A DNA stretch of 64,000 nucleotides from Pisaster brevispinus. Taxonomy: Eukaryota > Echinodermata > Asteroidea > Forcipulatida > Asteriidae. The notes under the pieces were generated by a model. The model saw only the letters and a list, made by a program, of their open reading frames with translations. It did not search any database and had not been told where the DNA came from. The stretch spans positions 7,481,202-7,545,201 of the forward strand of contig JAMKCF010000004.1 in NCBI GenBank assembly GCA_023634235.1, written 5' to 3'. The translations under genes and the position numbers were made by a program. Below are positions 1-12,549 of this stretch, in pieces (position 1 is the stretch's first letter; every line of letters starts with the position of its first letter).

Positions 1-1554
1 CTGGGTGTCTTTTGGACCCACTGTTTTCAAGTAGGACTCCCACTAATAGAAGTAGGATCATAGATTCGTTTTGATTTATACTCCAAAAGTCAGATGCGAA
101 AGTTTCAGCTGAATACAGTGTCTACTTGCTGAGAGAACAGCAAAAAACTGTCACGGTGTTTTCACAAGAATTTCAAATCCATCCACGATTGTCGAGGTGA
201 CAGCTGGTACCAACCACATCTCTGGCCGCAGCATTTCAAACAGACACCAACTCTTAGAAATCTGAGAAACAATTCATGCAGATTCAAATGTTGTTATTGA
301 CTTTTAATCAACGGGGGCAATTCAGATGGAATAATTCGGCGGAATGCTTACTACCATCAAAGGGTGTGTACAACATTGGTAAGATTAAAAAATATAACAA
401 TTAACCGCTCACAAATTTACACAAACTTGTGTTACGAGGTTCATGGTGGAAAACTTCCCTTGAAATAAATTTGCCTGAAATGCTTATGTATAATTTTTGA
501 GAAATGTAAAACAAATCAGTGAAAACATGTAATTTTCATATAAATTACACACACAATGTATTTTATACTATTTTCTAGTGAATCCAATGACAGATTCAGC
601 CTTAACCTTTCACATGTTTGTTATGTATGTTTGGTCACACAATGTACAGTTGTCTTTGACAACTAGTGTACCAATGTTGGCGGTGTGCTTTAATCTTTCA
701 TAAACATAGTAAAAGCACCTGGTAAAAGTATTGCAAGTACATGTACATAGATGCACTGGTTTTTTTAATTATCAGCACATTTGGACATCACCGCTTTCAG
801 GTACAGGATTTTTGGTTTCGGGCTACTGCTTAAAAACATGCTAAGATGATTGACATTTTAGGTGCACGCCTGTACTTGCCCTAGTACAAAATAAGGAAAT
901 TAACCCAAGAAGCTTGGTTATACCTGAAACCTCTCAAGCTTACTGTAAACACGGGCCAGCGCACAAACACAACAGTATTCATTACAGATTGATGCATAAT
1001 CTCAACACACTAATAAGTACCTTATCCCACAATGAATGTTATTAATAAAAATTCGCAGTCTTTACCTGGGGGCTGTACCTGGTCTACGTGCACATCTGAC
1101 TTTGAAATCATTCTGGATAACACCTACGCTAATTAATTATTTCTCAAAGTGACACCCTCTTGCTGCCCACACTTTATTAAGCTGTCAATGTCATTCCGTC
1201 ACCTTGCCATTTTCATGTTGGTGGTCAGGCTGGAGTAAAGGTTTGGGACTCGCATACCGAATCAATCATGGAAATGATTTTAACATTGTTTAAGGAAGCT
1301 GAGATCTTTGGGAACATTTCTGGACCAAAGACTTCCAGTCAAGAGACTTGTCAATTTTATTGCAGTACTTACTGTGAGTAAAAAGAAAAGACACTTGTGG
1401 AAGCATTATAACCTGTCCTTGATATACATGTACAGTGTAGTCTCCTATAGCACACTAATCTACCAATTAGGTACTCAAGGCGCTTGAACAAACAGCAACA
1501 TTTTAAGTCTGGTTTTTGAATTCTTTTGATTTTTCAAATAATAAGGGCACTTTA

Positions 1555-1850
1555 TATAGCACCTTGTATTAGGGTTTATACAAGGTGCTACGGCGCATTC
1601 AGTAGGCACTGCTATTAACACCGGGAATAACCCTTTTCTTGGTAGTGTAACTGGGTTCTTTTACGTGCATTACACAACACACGGGACCTACCTTTATGGC
1701 TTCATATCTCATCTGAAGAAGGAAGCAATATTGTTGAAGGGTCTTGCTTAAGGACACGAGGGTCCAGACCGGGACGCAGACCCACACTCTGCTGATCAGA
1801 AACGCCAGAGCTTGAGTCCAGTGTGCTGGACCACTTGGCCACGACTCAAT
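1555..1850 (+). repeat. Dispersed repeat with CTCTGCTGATCAGAAAC block
   Basis: Has GTGCATTACACAACACACGG, GTCTTGCTTAAGGACACGAG and CTCTGCTGATCAGAAACGCC. Related sequence at 36595-36720 and 43690-44000 (same orientation); reverse-oriented blocks at 2760-2905; partial at 51240-51425. Confidence 0.7.
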
Positions 1851-2929
1851 GTAAAGTGTTTGCAGTTTTTCGGGGGAGGATTGGATTTTTCATGTAACGA
1901 GCCTTCTGCAGAAACTCTGCTCAGTAAATTTCAAGCTTTATACTGGCTTTTAAAAATTGGGCCGAGTTTGAAAAATTAAGAATGGTTGCGGCGCCATTTT
2001 TTACCAGTGGGGTAACATGGGCATGTGATGAATATATGCAGATAGGGTGTCCGATGCTTAATGATTGTTGTTAATAATGGACTAATAAGCTTAATTTCAA
2101 GGATTTGAAAGTTTATTTTAATCATTTAAAGATAAAGAGAAGTAAAAACTGAATCCCATTGTGCACAGTTTACATGTGTATGATAAACACGATAAAGTGC
2201 ACTTTGAGGTTACCCTGGCATGTACAGTACAAATGTAAAACACTGACTTACTGTACTTGGCAATTTTGTCTTACTTTTCACTGTTGTAACAAAATTGAAA
2301 TGAGTGCTTTAGTAGTCTACCAATATTTCAGGTTGGTAGTTTAGTGTTCAGAAGTCACTACTGTGTATTTCACATTGGAGTATCTGTCACTCTTCTCCAT
2401 TAGTTCTGATGGAATTTTGTACTGTGTCCTCAGGAGGACCATTTCCCTGCTTGAGTCTGTACAGTCTAAACCAACCCCCTTGCTAAGAATGGAATGAACG
2501 GAATGCACAGGTATCCACTCCAGGACTGTGGAGCCTTTTTCTTTAAGGTCATGGAAATACGATATTTAATCATTATGGTTTAAGGGGTAGGCTAAGGGTT
2601 TCAAGTGCGCATTTGAAATGTATGTGTAAATTTGTTAAATTCTTTGTTTTGTTTTGAAGTGAACAAGGTGATGGAAACAGTGGGCGGTAAATTATTATGG
2701 TAAATTTGTAATTGCTAACACATTGGTAATGATGGCGTGTTGTGGCCATGCGTTTAAGAGCACCGGAACTCAAGCTCTGTTGTTTCTGATCAGCAGAGTG
2801 TGGGTTCGAGACTCGGTTTTGACACTTGTGTCCTTATGCAAGACACTTAACCATAATAACAACTTTGCCCTTCGGATGAGACATGTATAAAGCCGTGGTA
2901 TCCCAGTCAACATTTTAGGCCTCAAGCCC

Positions 2930-3275
2930 TGTTGTCTTGTGGATTTTCAGCCCAAATTCAAGCCCTGACAACCATCCTGTAAAAATTTCATTTCAAAAGG
3001 TGGTAGCGTTTTTGAGATATCGCCGAAAATCTGGAGCAGTTATGTCCATGCAGGAAGAAAAATCCCTAATTGGAATACACAATCTGAGAAACGTGACTGA
3101 CAGTAACGTTTGTCAGATTCAAATTTTGGAGAATAAAAACTGATATCTTTTTCCATAACAACATTACTTCGAAGTGAAATGATTCTCAAAATGCTTTACT
3201 ACCGAAAGCTGCTGTACTTCTACATGTACATCTAACCAAGTAAGTTTTTTGTTGCTATTAATCTTAAGAGTGATT
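2930..3275 (+). repeat. Dispersed repeat shared with 4.28-4.56 kb and 24.9-25.2 kb
   Basis: Shares long near-identical stretches with 4280-4555 (AAAATTTCATTTCAAAAGGT, GATTCAAATTTTGGAG, CATTACTTCGAAGTGAAATG) and, more diverged, with 24900-25185. The two nearby copies differ by an internal indel (2996-3050), so they are local relatives 1.3 kb apart. Confidence 0.85.
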
Positions 3276-4279
3276 ACCAAACGTATACAGACACTTTAGG
3301 TTATAACTTATATTGCTTGTAAAGTCATGTTTATTTTTGCCTAGACACGTTTACACATTATGTTTACATGTACATGTATGTGTTTTAAATGTTTTCATTG
3401 AGTTAAATTACGGGATGCATTAGACCCCTCGCATGGATATCACACCCGGCTACTGTCTGCCTAGTATGGTCTGACATTTTGGGATTCAAATTTAAGATAT
3501 GGTGCGCATCCATCGGCACTTGCGGTGGAAATCTTACATCTAAGATTTGTTGTGGGCGATGACGTGAGGTGAATTGGGTCAATACCCAGGCCTGATACTT
3601 CACGGAGGCAACGGAAGCTGTTACATGTGCATCAATGTCCACATCCCCAGTCATTGCCTTGGTGCTCTTTGAAATGTTGCATTACAAATTGTATTTCCAT
3701 CACGGACTTGATAGCTAGGTGCCTTTTCCTAAGGGAAAAACTGCCTAGATCCTTACACCTTTAAAGTATCTGTGTATACATGGTATACACGTTATTGAAA
3801 AGCTAAGTACAAATCCAGTCTCTTATATGTAAACACTGTGTTGAGCATTCAAAAAGTGAGGGAATATTTGACGTCTAAAACCCATCGCCAAAAAAATGTA
3901 TGTGGCTATGGAGTGTTAATCCGGTGAGATTAGTAGCTTCTTACAGGTAAGATTTGAATTATGGAGCTCTGAAATTGGTTTGCCTTGGAACGGACTCTCC
4001 GGTCCAGAGCGTCACTGTAGTATTTATACAAAAGTGAAAAAGGCCTTCAGTATTACTACATGTACCACATGTACTGCTACTGTCAATTTGGTCAGCCTTT
4101 TAGTTTTACATGTACTCAATAACAATGAAATTGTTTCTACCTGGAACTTATACCTTTGGTTTTTGGAACCGTTTGATTGTTTTAATTCTATATAAATGTA
4201 GATATACAATACACTTGTCCTTATAACACCCTCGACCATCACTGACTATGGACGCTTTTGTCGAGACACTGTTCTGTTT

Positions 4280-4555
4280 TCACACTGCTGTGACCACCAG
4301 CAGTCCACGTGTGAAAATTTCATTTCAAAAGGTAACGTCCAGAGAAAAATCTGTTATTGGAATACACAATTTGAGAAACGTTACTGACAGTAATGTTTCT
4401 CAGATTCAAATTTTGGAGGATAAAAACTGATATCTTTTTCCATAACCACATTACTTCGAAGTGAAATGATTCTGAAAATGCTTTACTGTATACTACCAAA
4501 AGTTGCTATACTTCTAATCAAGTTAGTTTTTTTTGCCATTAATTTTAAGAGTGAT
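4280..4555 (+). repeat. Second copy of the 2.93-kb repeat
   Basis: Very similar to 2930-3275, including ACTGATATCTTTTTCCATAA and GTGAAATGATTCT; lacks about 60 bp of the first copy. Confidence 0.85.
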
Positions 4556-5232
4556 GACCCTAAGTGCCAAATATAATACCTGCAAATGGTGTACGTGTAC
4601 AATGTAGTGTACCTCAGACCCAAAACCAATTCTGAACATTTACCGAGACACATTTACCGAGCAAACAAATTGTTCCGTGCATCCTTTAACTTGCATTAGC
4701 GTATTCTGTACATGAACTTGTACTGTACAGGGCAGTGATGAATCAGGCATGAATGGCACTCATACTGTGCTCAAAACATACTACTGTAGGTTAATGGTTT
4801 CGTCTCAGGTTTCCTGCATTTGGACGATGTAATAGTGTCCGGCTGTAATGACGCAGGTGAAGGTGCCTTCTGTTACTTGCTCCAGCGTTGAACATTTTTA
4901 AATGCACTTTGTGTTTCTACCATACTGTGGGTGAAAGGGTATACGCTGTACTGCGTCACACCATCTGCATGCACACAATAACGTCTTCAACTCATGTGTT
5001 ATTATTTTCTTGGGGCAAATGCTAAGAAAACGACTGTCGATTGGCGCGGTCTGTCCTTATTGTTAGTCTTATGCTTGCGCTTGCACGTAAAATGAGCATT
5101 TGCAAGACACGTTTTTAATATCCAATTTTTCTTTTTCCAGCGCAAGGGATGTTGTACACATGTACATAGTACACACGTTATACATTGTACATTTTGTGTT
5201 ATGTATGTATGTGCTCAGCATAATTATTATGC

Positions 5233-5400
5233 ACGCCTGGAATGTCATCTTTGAGAGGGCAAGGCCATTTTGATTATTGCTAAGACGAGCACTTCCGTCT
5301 AAAAATGTTAAAGTCTATGGGAATTTTCAAGGCACCAAGGCCATGACCAGGGGCAACAGCGTCCATGGCCTCCGTGGCCTCTATGTAACTCCAGGCCTGA
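5233..5400 (+). repeat. Short repeat with CAGGCCTGGAATT termini
   Basis: About 170 bp beginning GCCTGGAATGTCATCTTTGA and ending TAACTCCAGGCCTG; the interior has GGCAAGGCCATTTT, GGCACCAAGGCC and GGCCATGGCCTCC. Same orientation at 18327-18455 and 22785-22918; opposite at 10104-10279, 15745-15897 and 23611-23780. Confidence 0.8.
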
Positions 5401-5544
5401 TATTATCAATGGACACTTATTATAATAGATGTTAAACTTTTGCATTGGGGATAAAGAATGATCTTATTTAACACCTATTAAAATCGTTGCCGTAGCCCCT
5501 GCTAAAATATAGGATTTAAACTGCCTCTAGCTACTAGTACTGTA

Positions 5545-5645
5545 GGCAAGCTCGTTGGTCTTGTGGTAAGACATCTGCTCTGGAATGGCAAAAGAGTGGG
5601 TTAGAATCCCACCCTCATATTAAGTATACAGTGCTTTTATCAGGT
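5545..5645 (+). mobile_element. Second tRNA-derived family, copy 2
   Basis: Contains CTTGTGGTAAGACATCTGCT, GTGGGTTAGAATCCCACC and the shared downstream word AAGTATACAGTGCTTTTATC, parallel to the copy at 56.43 kb. Confidence 0.55.
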
Positions 5646-6439
5646 AAAACACAATTTAGAACAAACTATTGGGGAATACAAAATCATTATTTCATTTGGG
5701 TTTTATTGATATACTACAACAAACTAACAGACATGACAGAAATGGACTGCAAGTATGGGGTATAAAGTTTCCAATACCAACCCCCCCCCCTCAAAAAAAG
5801 AAAATAAACCCCCATTTATTTGTAAAAAATCTAAATGACAAATGACAACAAAATGTATGTATAATTTTTATTACATGATGTACGTGAATGCAGGTACGTG
5901 ACAAGGGAAATGTTGTGTGCTGATTGTTTGACCCTGTACTTTTTTTCCCTCTCTTTTTCCCTATTTTGACACTGACGACGTGACTGACTATGGTCATGAT
6001 GAAAATACACACTGCGCCGTAATTATTAAGCCACTGACTTTGTTACATGCACAATGTACCTTGTCTGTAGTGAGTGCTGTACTTATTAGGACTAATCCAT
6101 TTATCCCATTCAAGGGAATTCAGAATCCACCTTGGTTTATCCATTTGATGTATTGGTTGGCTTGCGGCAGGGTCTCTTTTCATCTTTTTGTAGCATGTCT
6201 GACATACACCCTGTGTTGACAATGAGCCTGTACTTGTGATATTGCGAAGTTATAAGTTCGAGGGTTGAGAGACAAGGTTGTGAACCATGGTTGAACGGTC
6301 TCTTTGAAATGAAGGAGACTGGCAAAGTAACAATTAGTCTGCCTTCACATGAACAAAATGTGGCAGCCAGACTTGGCTTGCCACTTGGATGGTTGAGCTT
6401 TAAAGGTTGGGTCATGGATTGGTAAATACTCCAAAAATT

Positions 6440-6770
6440 AAGGACCATAAAAACTTACCTGTGAAAAGCACTGTACAGCTGTTGATAGTATGAAGGATTC
6501 CCTTTAGGGTAATATGGTTTGGAAAATGTTTCACCCCAAAACATTTGAATCTGAGAAGCGATTCATGCGTGAATCGTCTCTCTCAGATTTCTGAGGGTTG
6601 GTGTGCGTTTGCGAATGTGTGGCCAGGGATGCGGTTGATACCCGTTGTCGCCTGGCTAAACATGGACGGATTCAACGTTCTGTGAAATTACTGATTACAG
6701 TTTGTTGCTGTTTTCTCAGCAAGTACAGTAGCAGCTGAAACTTTCACATTTGACTTTTATCATAAATGAA
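6440..6770 (+). repeat. Dispersed foldback-containing repeat shared with 36.3, 40.2, 0.1 and 41.7 kb
   Basis: Has AAAAACTTACCTGTGAAAAG, a central imperfect palindrome (TCTGAGAAGCGATTCATGC and GAATCGTCTCTCTCAGA) and TTTCTGAGGGTTGGTGT. Related copies: 36330-36600 and 40245-40640 (same orientation), 60-340 and 41680-41870 (reverse). Confidence 0.75.
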
Positions 6771-6929
6771 TTTTAACATGTTGAATCCTTAACTTTGGAT
6801 CTACTTCTTGTAGGCCCAATTTTCATGGTGTTGCTTACTACAGAATTCTGTGCTTATGTTGCCCTGTAAAGCGCATAATTCTATGGACTGTAAGCACATA
6901 CATGTAATTCCACGGTAAGCAGCGACCCT

Positions 6930-7403
6930 GAAAGTGGACCATGTTTGGTGTAGTGGCATCTTTTCCTTGCCTTTCAATTCTTTGCACTCCAGTTCAAATC
7001 TAACCTCAAATGGAAGCTGTACAATTGGATTAGTTCCTTGTTCATGTATTATTAACACCTGGTTGATGGTTATGGGTTTCTCCACTTCATGTTTTCCATT
7101 TCTTCCTACATCTTCTTTCTCTTTACGTTTTCTTAAGATCTCAAGATGATGACTTCTGTATCATAAATAAATAACCAGGCATGATACTCTTCCTCCTAAA
7201 GTTTGAGTTCCTATCTTTAGGCCCTCTGAAAAATCGGCAAAATTGTTATTAAAAGGCCTGTAAAGTCTATAAAAGCCATACAATGTGTCCATGTAGACCA
7301 ACCATTGTACTCCATCAAATTTTCCTACCTTTTTTTCAAGCTCCAAATATCCTGCCTGATACATACATGTACAGGGATTACTTTGCTTTACCATACCGCC
7401 CAT
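6930..7403 (-). pseudogene. Coding-like minus-strand segment interrupted by one stop
   Basis: One frame reads YLELEKKVGKFDGVQWLVYM, continues through DTLYGFYRLYRPFNNNFADF to a single TGA at 7161-7163, then continues as LRKRKEKEDVGRNGKHEVEK and VLIIHEQGTNPIVQLPFEVR to WSTF before running into a dispersed repeat at about 6930. The amino-acid composition is more protein-like than random translation of this AT-rich DNA. It could be a broken transposon or host gene, or two exons; I do not recognise a family. Confidence 0.25.
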
Positions 7404-7456
7404 ACTTGGAGACCAGTTGCTGTAAAATTCAACTTGAGTATTTCTTTTTTTTTAGT

Positions 7457-7594
7457 ACACTTCTAGCCCTGCTCGGAAATGGAAAACCAAGTCTGGTACT
7501 GTCAGATCCCGGGATTCCAGATCTTAGGATCTGCTCCTGCGACCAAGCAGCGCAGGCAGTGGACATGGTGGAGAACCTCATTGACACAGTGTAG
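7457..7594 (+). CDS. Candidate terminal coding exon of an unidentified gene
   Basis: After a pyrimidine run ending TTTTTTTTTAG, a frame encodes TLLALLGNGKPSLVLSDPGI then PDLRICSCDQAAQAVDMVEN and LIDTV-stop. GC content rises here relative to both flanks and AATAAA-like signals follow at about 7833 and 7853, as expected of a last exon with a short 3' UTR. I do not recognise the protein and found no upstream exon. The opposite strand is also open, so coding status is uncertain. Confidence 0.3.
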   Translation, partial: TLLALLGNGKPSLVLSDPGIPDLRICSCDQAAQAVDMVENLIDTV

Positions 7595-7869
7595 CTTCCG
7601 AAGGGCTACGTAATCAGATTACTTGGTGAAGCAATCAATCCAAACCGAATTACCAGGCTAAGGAGGTATTTTAAACTTGTTGTCACCAGGCCTTGACTTG
7701 TTGGTTGATGAAAAAAAGATCATTTTTTAAAGCTCTCTTTGTCTGGGGGGGGGGGGGGGAGGAGGATTAAACCAAACAATGGAATTTAAATTGAAATTAC
7801 GGGCAGAGAACCCTTACCTTTTTACAATTTCACAATAAAATGTAATGCAAGGTCGAATAAAGTTCATCA

Positions 7870-9695
7870 ACTGCAGACGTGACAGGATGAGTTGCGCTAC
7901 ATATTAACTGTAGCTTTAGGTCTTTCATACTTTTTTTCAGTCAGTCAGCTGTCTGGAATAACTGTTGGGGTTCATCAGTATTCATATTGCTTTGAATGGA
8001 ACCGGTCCGGTGCACATCTAAGACTGGCCATTTATCACGTTCAAGAACACAGTGCGCTCATAAAGTGGGTCGGGCTCTGCTCGAGCATACAGTTGCCACG
8101 GGCTCGGCTTTTCTGCCTTTCAACTAGAAAAGTTTGGTCTCGGTCGGGAGACTTGTGATTTTCGTCTCCTGTCCCGTTTGGATTGCTAGAGACAGACAGT
8201 TGACTGTGACGGCATTGGATTAGTATGCCGTCGACACTTTGTGAGGGAGGACCGATTCATACGTCTCATTTGCTGTCAGCAAATGCTTGTTTGATGATGT
8301 ACATGTAAGTTTAATGTTTTACTCTTGATACTTTCGACTGAGGTGAATCGGTTACTTTTCTAGGAAAGTCCACCCGCAACAAAAATGTGTACGTTTTAAC
8401 GGCCTTGGTACTTGTATGACTAGAGATGACACTGCACTCTAAGGTCAGGGCTGGTGTCATGACACGAATGTCCTTTTTTCCGTTGTTCATCACTGTTCAT
8501 ATAATCACATGGACGTAGTACAAAATGGTTCAAATTCAACACTTGGTTTTCAGAATCCTAGGTACTTTTGTTGACTTTCACCCCAGTTTCACCTTTCATG
8601 TCGCTTTTTAAAGTATTGTTTTTTAACAGTTCGTGAACAGCTGAAAGCATCACTGTACATTGCTCCTTTTCTAATTGTTCTCGTCGTTGAGAATAATAGA
8701 AAAGGACCGGGGTGTGGGACGCCTGCTCTTAGCTCAAAAGTCTCCTATTAATTGAAACAGTAGCAGTTTGATGTTCAACAAGTTTATCTCAACTTTTATT
8801 TTGTTATGAAAGACGGTCAGGGGAGGGGGGGGGGCAAGCTGTATGCCCTGCCCTTGTTTACTGTAGTTTACACAGTACATGTAGGTTATTTAGTTAATAG
8901 CAGGGAAACAAATTTTGTTTTTAGACTGATGACAGTTCGGTAACAAAATGAGTAAACTCTTTTTCCTGGATTCATTTGTTTTCTTATTATCACATATTAA
9001 ATACATATTCTCATAAAGAAAGTGTATCCATCCTGATTGGTTGAGAGGAGATCATGTGGCCAGGTTTAAACGTGTACTAGATACATGGTAAAAAGTGTTT
9101 TAAAACATACATATTGGCGCGCAAGCTTAATGCAGAGACTAATTTATGCGTAACCCATTCAATACGTCATGTACATACCAGTACTCTGTGTAAATGGGCA
9201 TATGGACATCTTTCAATCACTGTCTGCACTAGTCAACTGTTTCAATTTTGTATTTTTGTGGTTGCAACCGCTGGGCTGGAACACACCCGCATGTACATGG
9301 TACATTATGGTTCAAGTGTTTGAAATCTGAACAGTTGTTTTATGTACAAATTCTTGTACGGTATGTACATGTACATTGTACTTCAATTCAGAAAGGTATG
9401 TTCACTACATGTATCCCACTTTTAACTTTATTGAATTTGGTCCAATGCCAATATTTTTTCTGCTTAGTAATTACAAGGTGAACTTAACTGCCTTGTATAC
9501 ATTCAGGAAGGTTGGATCTGCACATGTATAGAGATGTAATGGCCCTGTTAGAACAGTGTTGACAGAAAGTTCTTTGTGGTTAGACCACCAAGGTTCCCCC
9601 AAGGACCTCCCTTCTCACTCTGTTTAGGAATTTCTGTTTGAGCACAGAGAAAGGGGTCTGATTCAGAGATCAGCCTGTTGCACTTTTAGTGCCCT
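7870..9695. other. Non-coding, one CpG-rich patch
   Basis: No gene signal. 8000-8240 is richer in CpG and GC than its flanks (GGTCGGGCTCTGCTCGAGCA, GGTCTCGGTCGGGAG). It could be a promoter or 5' exon, but nothing decides it. Confidence 0.3.
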
Positions 9696-9699
9696 GCAG

Positions 9700-9865
9700 C
9701 CGATTTCACGAAATGCTAGGATTAATCCTATCTCGAGTTAGGACGAGTAACTAGTCCTATCTTTGGATTAATCTTAAGGTTTACATGTTACAGTGCAAGG
9801 CTGGGACTCGTCCTAAGTCCTAAGATTAATCCTAAGTTAGGAAGAGTTTGGTGAAATTGACGGCT
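9700..9865. repeat. Foldback element with GGATTAATC arms
   Basis: Left arm CCGATTTCACGAAATGCTAG then GATTAATCCTATCTCGAGTT; right arm TCCTAAGATTAATCCTAAGT then TTTGGTGAAATTGACGG. The arms are imperfect reverse complements of about 60 bp, with smaller GGATTAATC/CTAAG palindromes inside. Confidence 0.8.
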
Positions 9866-10103
9866 GTGCTTACATTGATGACCCCTTGCACCAAGGTGAC
9901 TTGTGGCTGCTGCTGCTACACTCGCCAATGTGGGAGTCAACTCCTGAATGTGTAAAACGCTGCGCCGCCTCACCACGTGCTCATCACACTGTGTAACAAA
10001 CATAGGGACATTGACTCTTAAAATGGCACTACCAAGATTGTTGTGATGATGACGCCAGGTCAGGTGAACTGGGTCAATACACCTACAATGTATGGGTGCA
10101 CGG

Positions 10104-10279
10104 CAGGCCTGGAATTACACAGAGGCTTCAGAGGCCACAATCTCTGTTGCCCTGGTCTTGGCCTTGGTGCCATGTCAACGATTTCCCATGTACACATGTA
10201 GACTTTAATTTTTTCCAATAGAAGTGCCCTTTGCAAAATGAAAGTGGCCTTGCCCTCTCAAAGATGAAACTCCAGGCCT
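10104..10279 (-). repeat. CAGGCCTGGAATT repeat, reverse copy
   Basis: Starts CAGGCCTGGAATTACACAGA and ends ATGAAACTCCAGGCCT; the terminal complementarity is nearly complete. Confidence 0.8.
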
Positions 10280-10689
10280 ACATGTACATGTACACTGTTT
10301 CATTTTGCATTGTTTGCCCCAGGCCCTCAGTCATACATGTAGGTTATCATCATTTCATTTCTCAGGGGTTCATGATGCATCGAGCCCAGGATCTCTACTC
10401 TATAGGAAGGGGGGGGGGGACCACAGATCTCTTCACTGAGCTGCAACTGCCAGAGTGACAGTGCAGAACCGATTCCCCCATTACCATCAAAATCATCCCC
10501 ATCTATCACTACACTGTATAGTCAAGACAACAATCAAATCTCACCTGTACAAGCAAGCTTTACTCAGACAATCTAAACTCTTTCTTCCTGTTGCGCATGA
10601 GCCTTGATCAATTTTTTTTGAGGGGGGGGGATTCAAAATTTAAGTTTTGTTTTTAAAGTTTGCGAGGTAAACAAAAAACTGCGCCAAAG

Positions 10690-10855
10690 TAAAAAAAATC
10701 AGGCCCTCTGACCTACTTCTCTTGCACTGAGGATACTGTTCCCAAAAATTCCTTTGAATCCAAGAAGGAAATGCTATCATTTCAGCATACCTCAGGACTA
10801 AGATCTGGATCCCACTTTCAGACTTTTTCGTCAGCTTTGACTCTCAGTCCCTGTT
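10690..10855 (+). repeat. Dispersed repeat with GATACTGTTCCCAAAA and TTTTTCGTCAG blocks
   Basis: Shares GAGGATACTGTTCCC, ATTTCAGCATACCTC and CAGACTTTTTCGTCAG with 33045-33310, 34155-34345, 37325-37600 and 39405-39660. The fullest copy (37.3 kb) is about 280 bp. Confidence 0.75.
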
Positions 10856-12549
10856 CTTATTATTATTACTTGTGGTAAATTCCAAACCTTTTTAGGTTTC
10901 TTGAACTTGAAAGTTAAAAGCCTTGCTTCAGGGAGTCTCGATACAAGTAATTTATGGCAGCGGTATTTTGTTGTAAAGTGCCGTGCACCCGTAATTCTGG
11001 TAGCATTTGCTTGGCCTGCTGTTTGTACCATGTTGTAAAGAGTTCTGCAGCTGTTTCAAAATGTTGTTAATCCAGCGGAGCATTACTAAGGGAAAACATG
11101 AATTTACTGCCACATAACACGGATGATGTATTTGATGGTCTGCATCTATAGTTCCAACATATGCAGATGGTAGACGTCAAGAAAGCTAAAGATAGAGTCT
11201 CTCCCTTGTGGAGCATTTTAAGCATAATTCTCGTGATGATGTTTCGGCCGTGGACCGACGGTCTCGGCGTTCCTGGGATTAGTCATGTACTCATGCCGTC
11301 TGTGAAGCGCTAACGAGAAGTTTGTGTACTAAACACTTGCTGTCACATGTGTTTTTGGGTAGTATGGAGCTGTCAAGAATAGAACTGTTTTGGAAAACTC
11401 TATTCTTGTTTTTTTTTTTTTTTTTTTTTTTGGCCAAATTTAGGGTGAAAATTTGATCTTTTATATTATTAACAATTTGTATGTTGTCCAGGAAATTGTT
11501 TACTTTCACTTGAGACACTTGTAAAAAAACCAAAAAAACATGTTAAATGATTAATATTTTCTTTTTACAAAATTCATATTATTCAGCACAGCAATACAAA
11601 CAATGCAAGGACTCGCACTTACAGTGGACCACAGGGCTGAGGCCAGTGATTTTACCATCGGGCTGGTAAACTTATGACCACGCAAGTCTTGTGTGTGTAA
11701 AAATCATACCTCACTGTTATTTTTTATTGAAACAATTTTGTTCAGATGTTGACTTTGAGTCTGATAATCTTTCTATTCCGTTGAGTATTGAAGTATTACC
11801 CATAAGACAAATGAGATAAATCTTCTCTTGGTGCTTGCTCAAATAAACACAGTTCCAATTTTAAACTGTGTAGGTAGTTTTGTTCTCATTTTGATTCTGG
11901 TCGTGTAACAAATTTTCTGGTCCAGTAAAAGTTTCAAGCAACAAGCCCTGCAGCCTTGTGGATCCCCCCCCCCCATTATGTTTTTTGTTAGCCATTTTAA
12001 AAGTATTTTGTGCGCTGTGTGTGGCATGTGGAAGTATGTCAAGCTTTTTGGTTTTTAACTAGCAAATCTTTCTAATTGTGTTTGTGCACTTGAAACAAAT
12101 TCACTTAACAAAGTCTGGGCCTACTGGCGACAAAAACTGGGGAAAACTTTTACTGTGGCTGAGTGGAAACTAGATCAACACATCAATCACCCTGCATTGC
12201 TTGCAAGCCTAATGCTTTGTTCAGGGCAAGGCAGATTTCCTGTAGTAAAGGGCATTTCAATGAGGGAAATCATTGTGTGCCCAGAAGAAGGGCACAAGGC
12301 TCATGCCTTTCTTTTGGGCACTCAAAGTAATTTGTGTCCCAGTAACAGAAGGTCGTAAGTAATATATATTGGCTCCTGGCAAAACAAATATGGCATTACT
12401 GTTACATTTGTATTGCTACATGTAGGATTACCCCAAAGACGTGTTTTTTTCATTCCCATGCAGAATTTAACCTTTTTTAATGACTTATGAATAAAAGGGC
12501 ACTAATGTGAAGCGCATTGAGACGTTATTGTGAAATGCGCTGTATAAGA
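10856..12549. other. Non-coding, nothing recognised
   Basis: AT-rich, with the T-run at 11.41 kb and a C-run at 11.97 kb. No exon with convincing splice sites. Confidence 0.6.
11408..11431 (+). repeat. Long T-run
   Basis: At least 22 consecutive T. Other homopolymer tracts: G at 7743-7759 and 32865-32883, C at 5780-5790. Confidence 0.9.

Larger units (their letters stand above)
1..5230. other. Repeat-rich non-coding DNA
   Basis: Apart from the repeats listed at 60-340, 1555-1850, 2760-2905, 2930-3275 and 4280-4555, I see only AT-rich sequence with ACATGTAC words. No supported exon. Confidence 0.6.
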
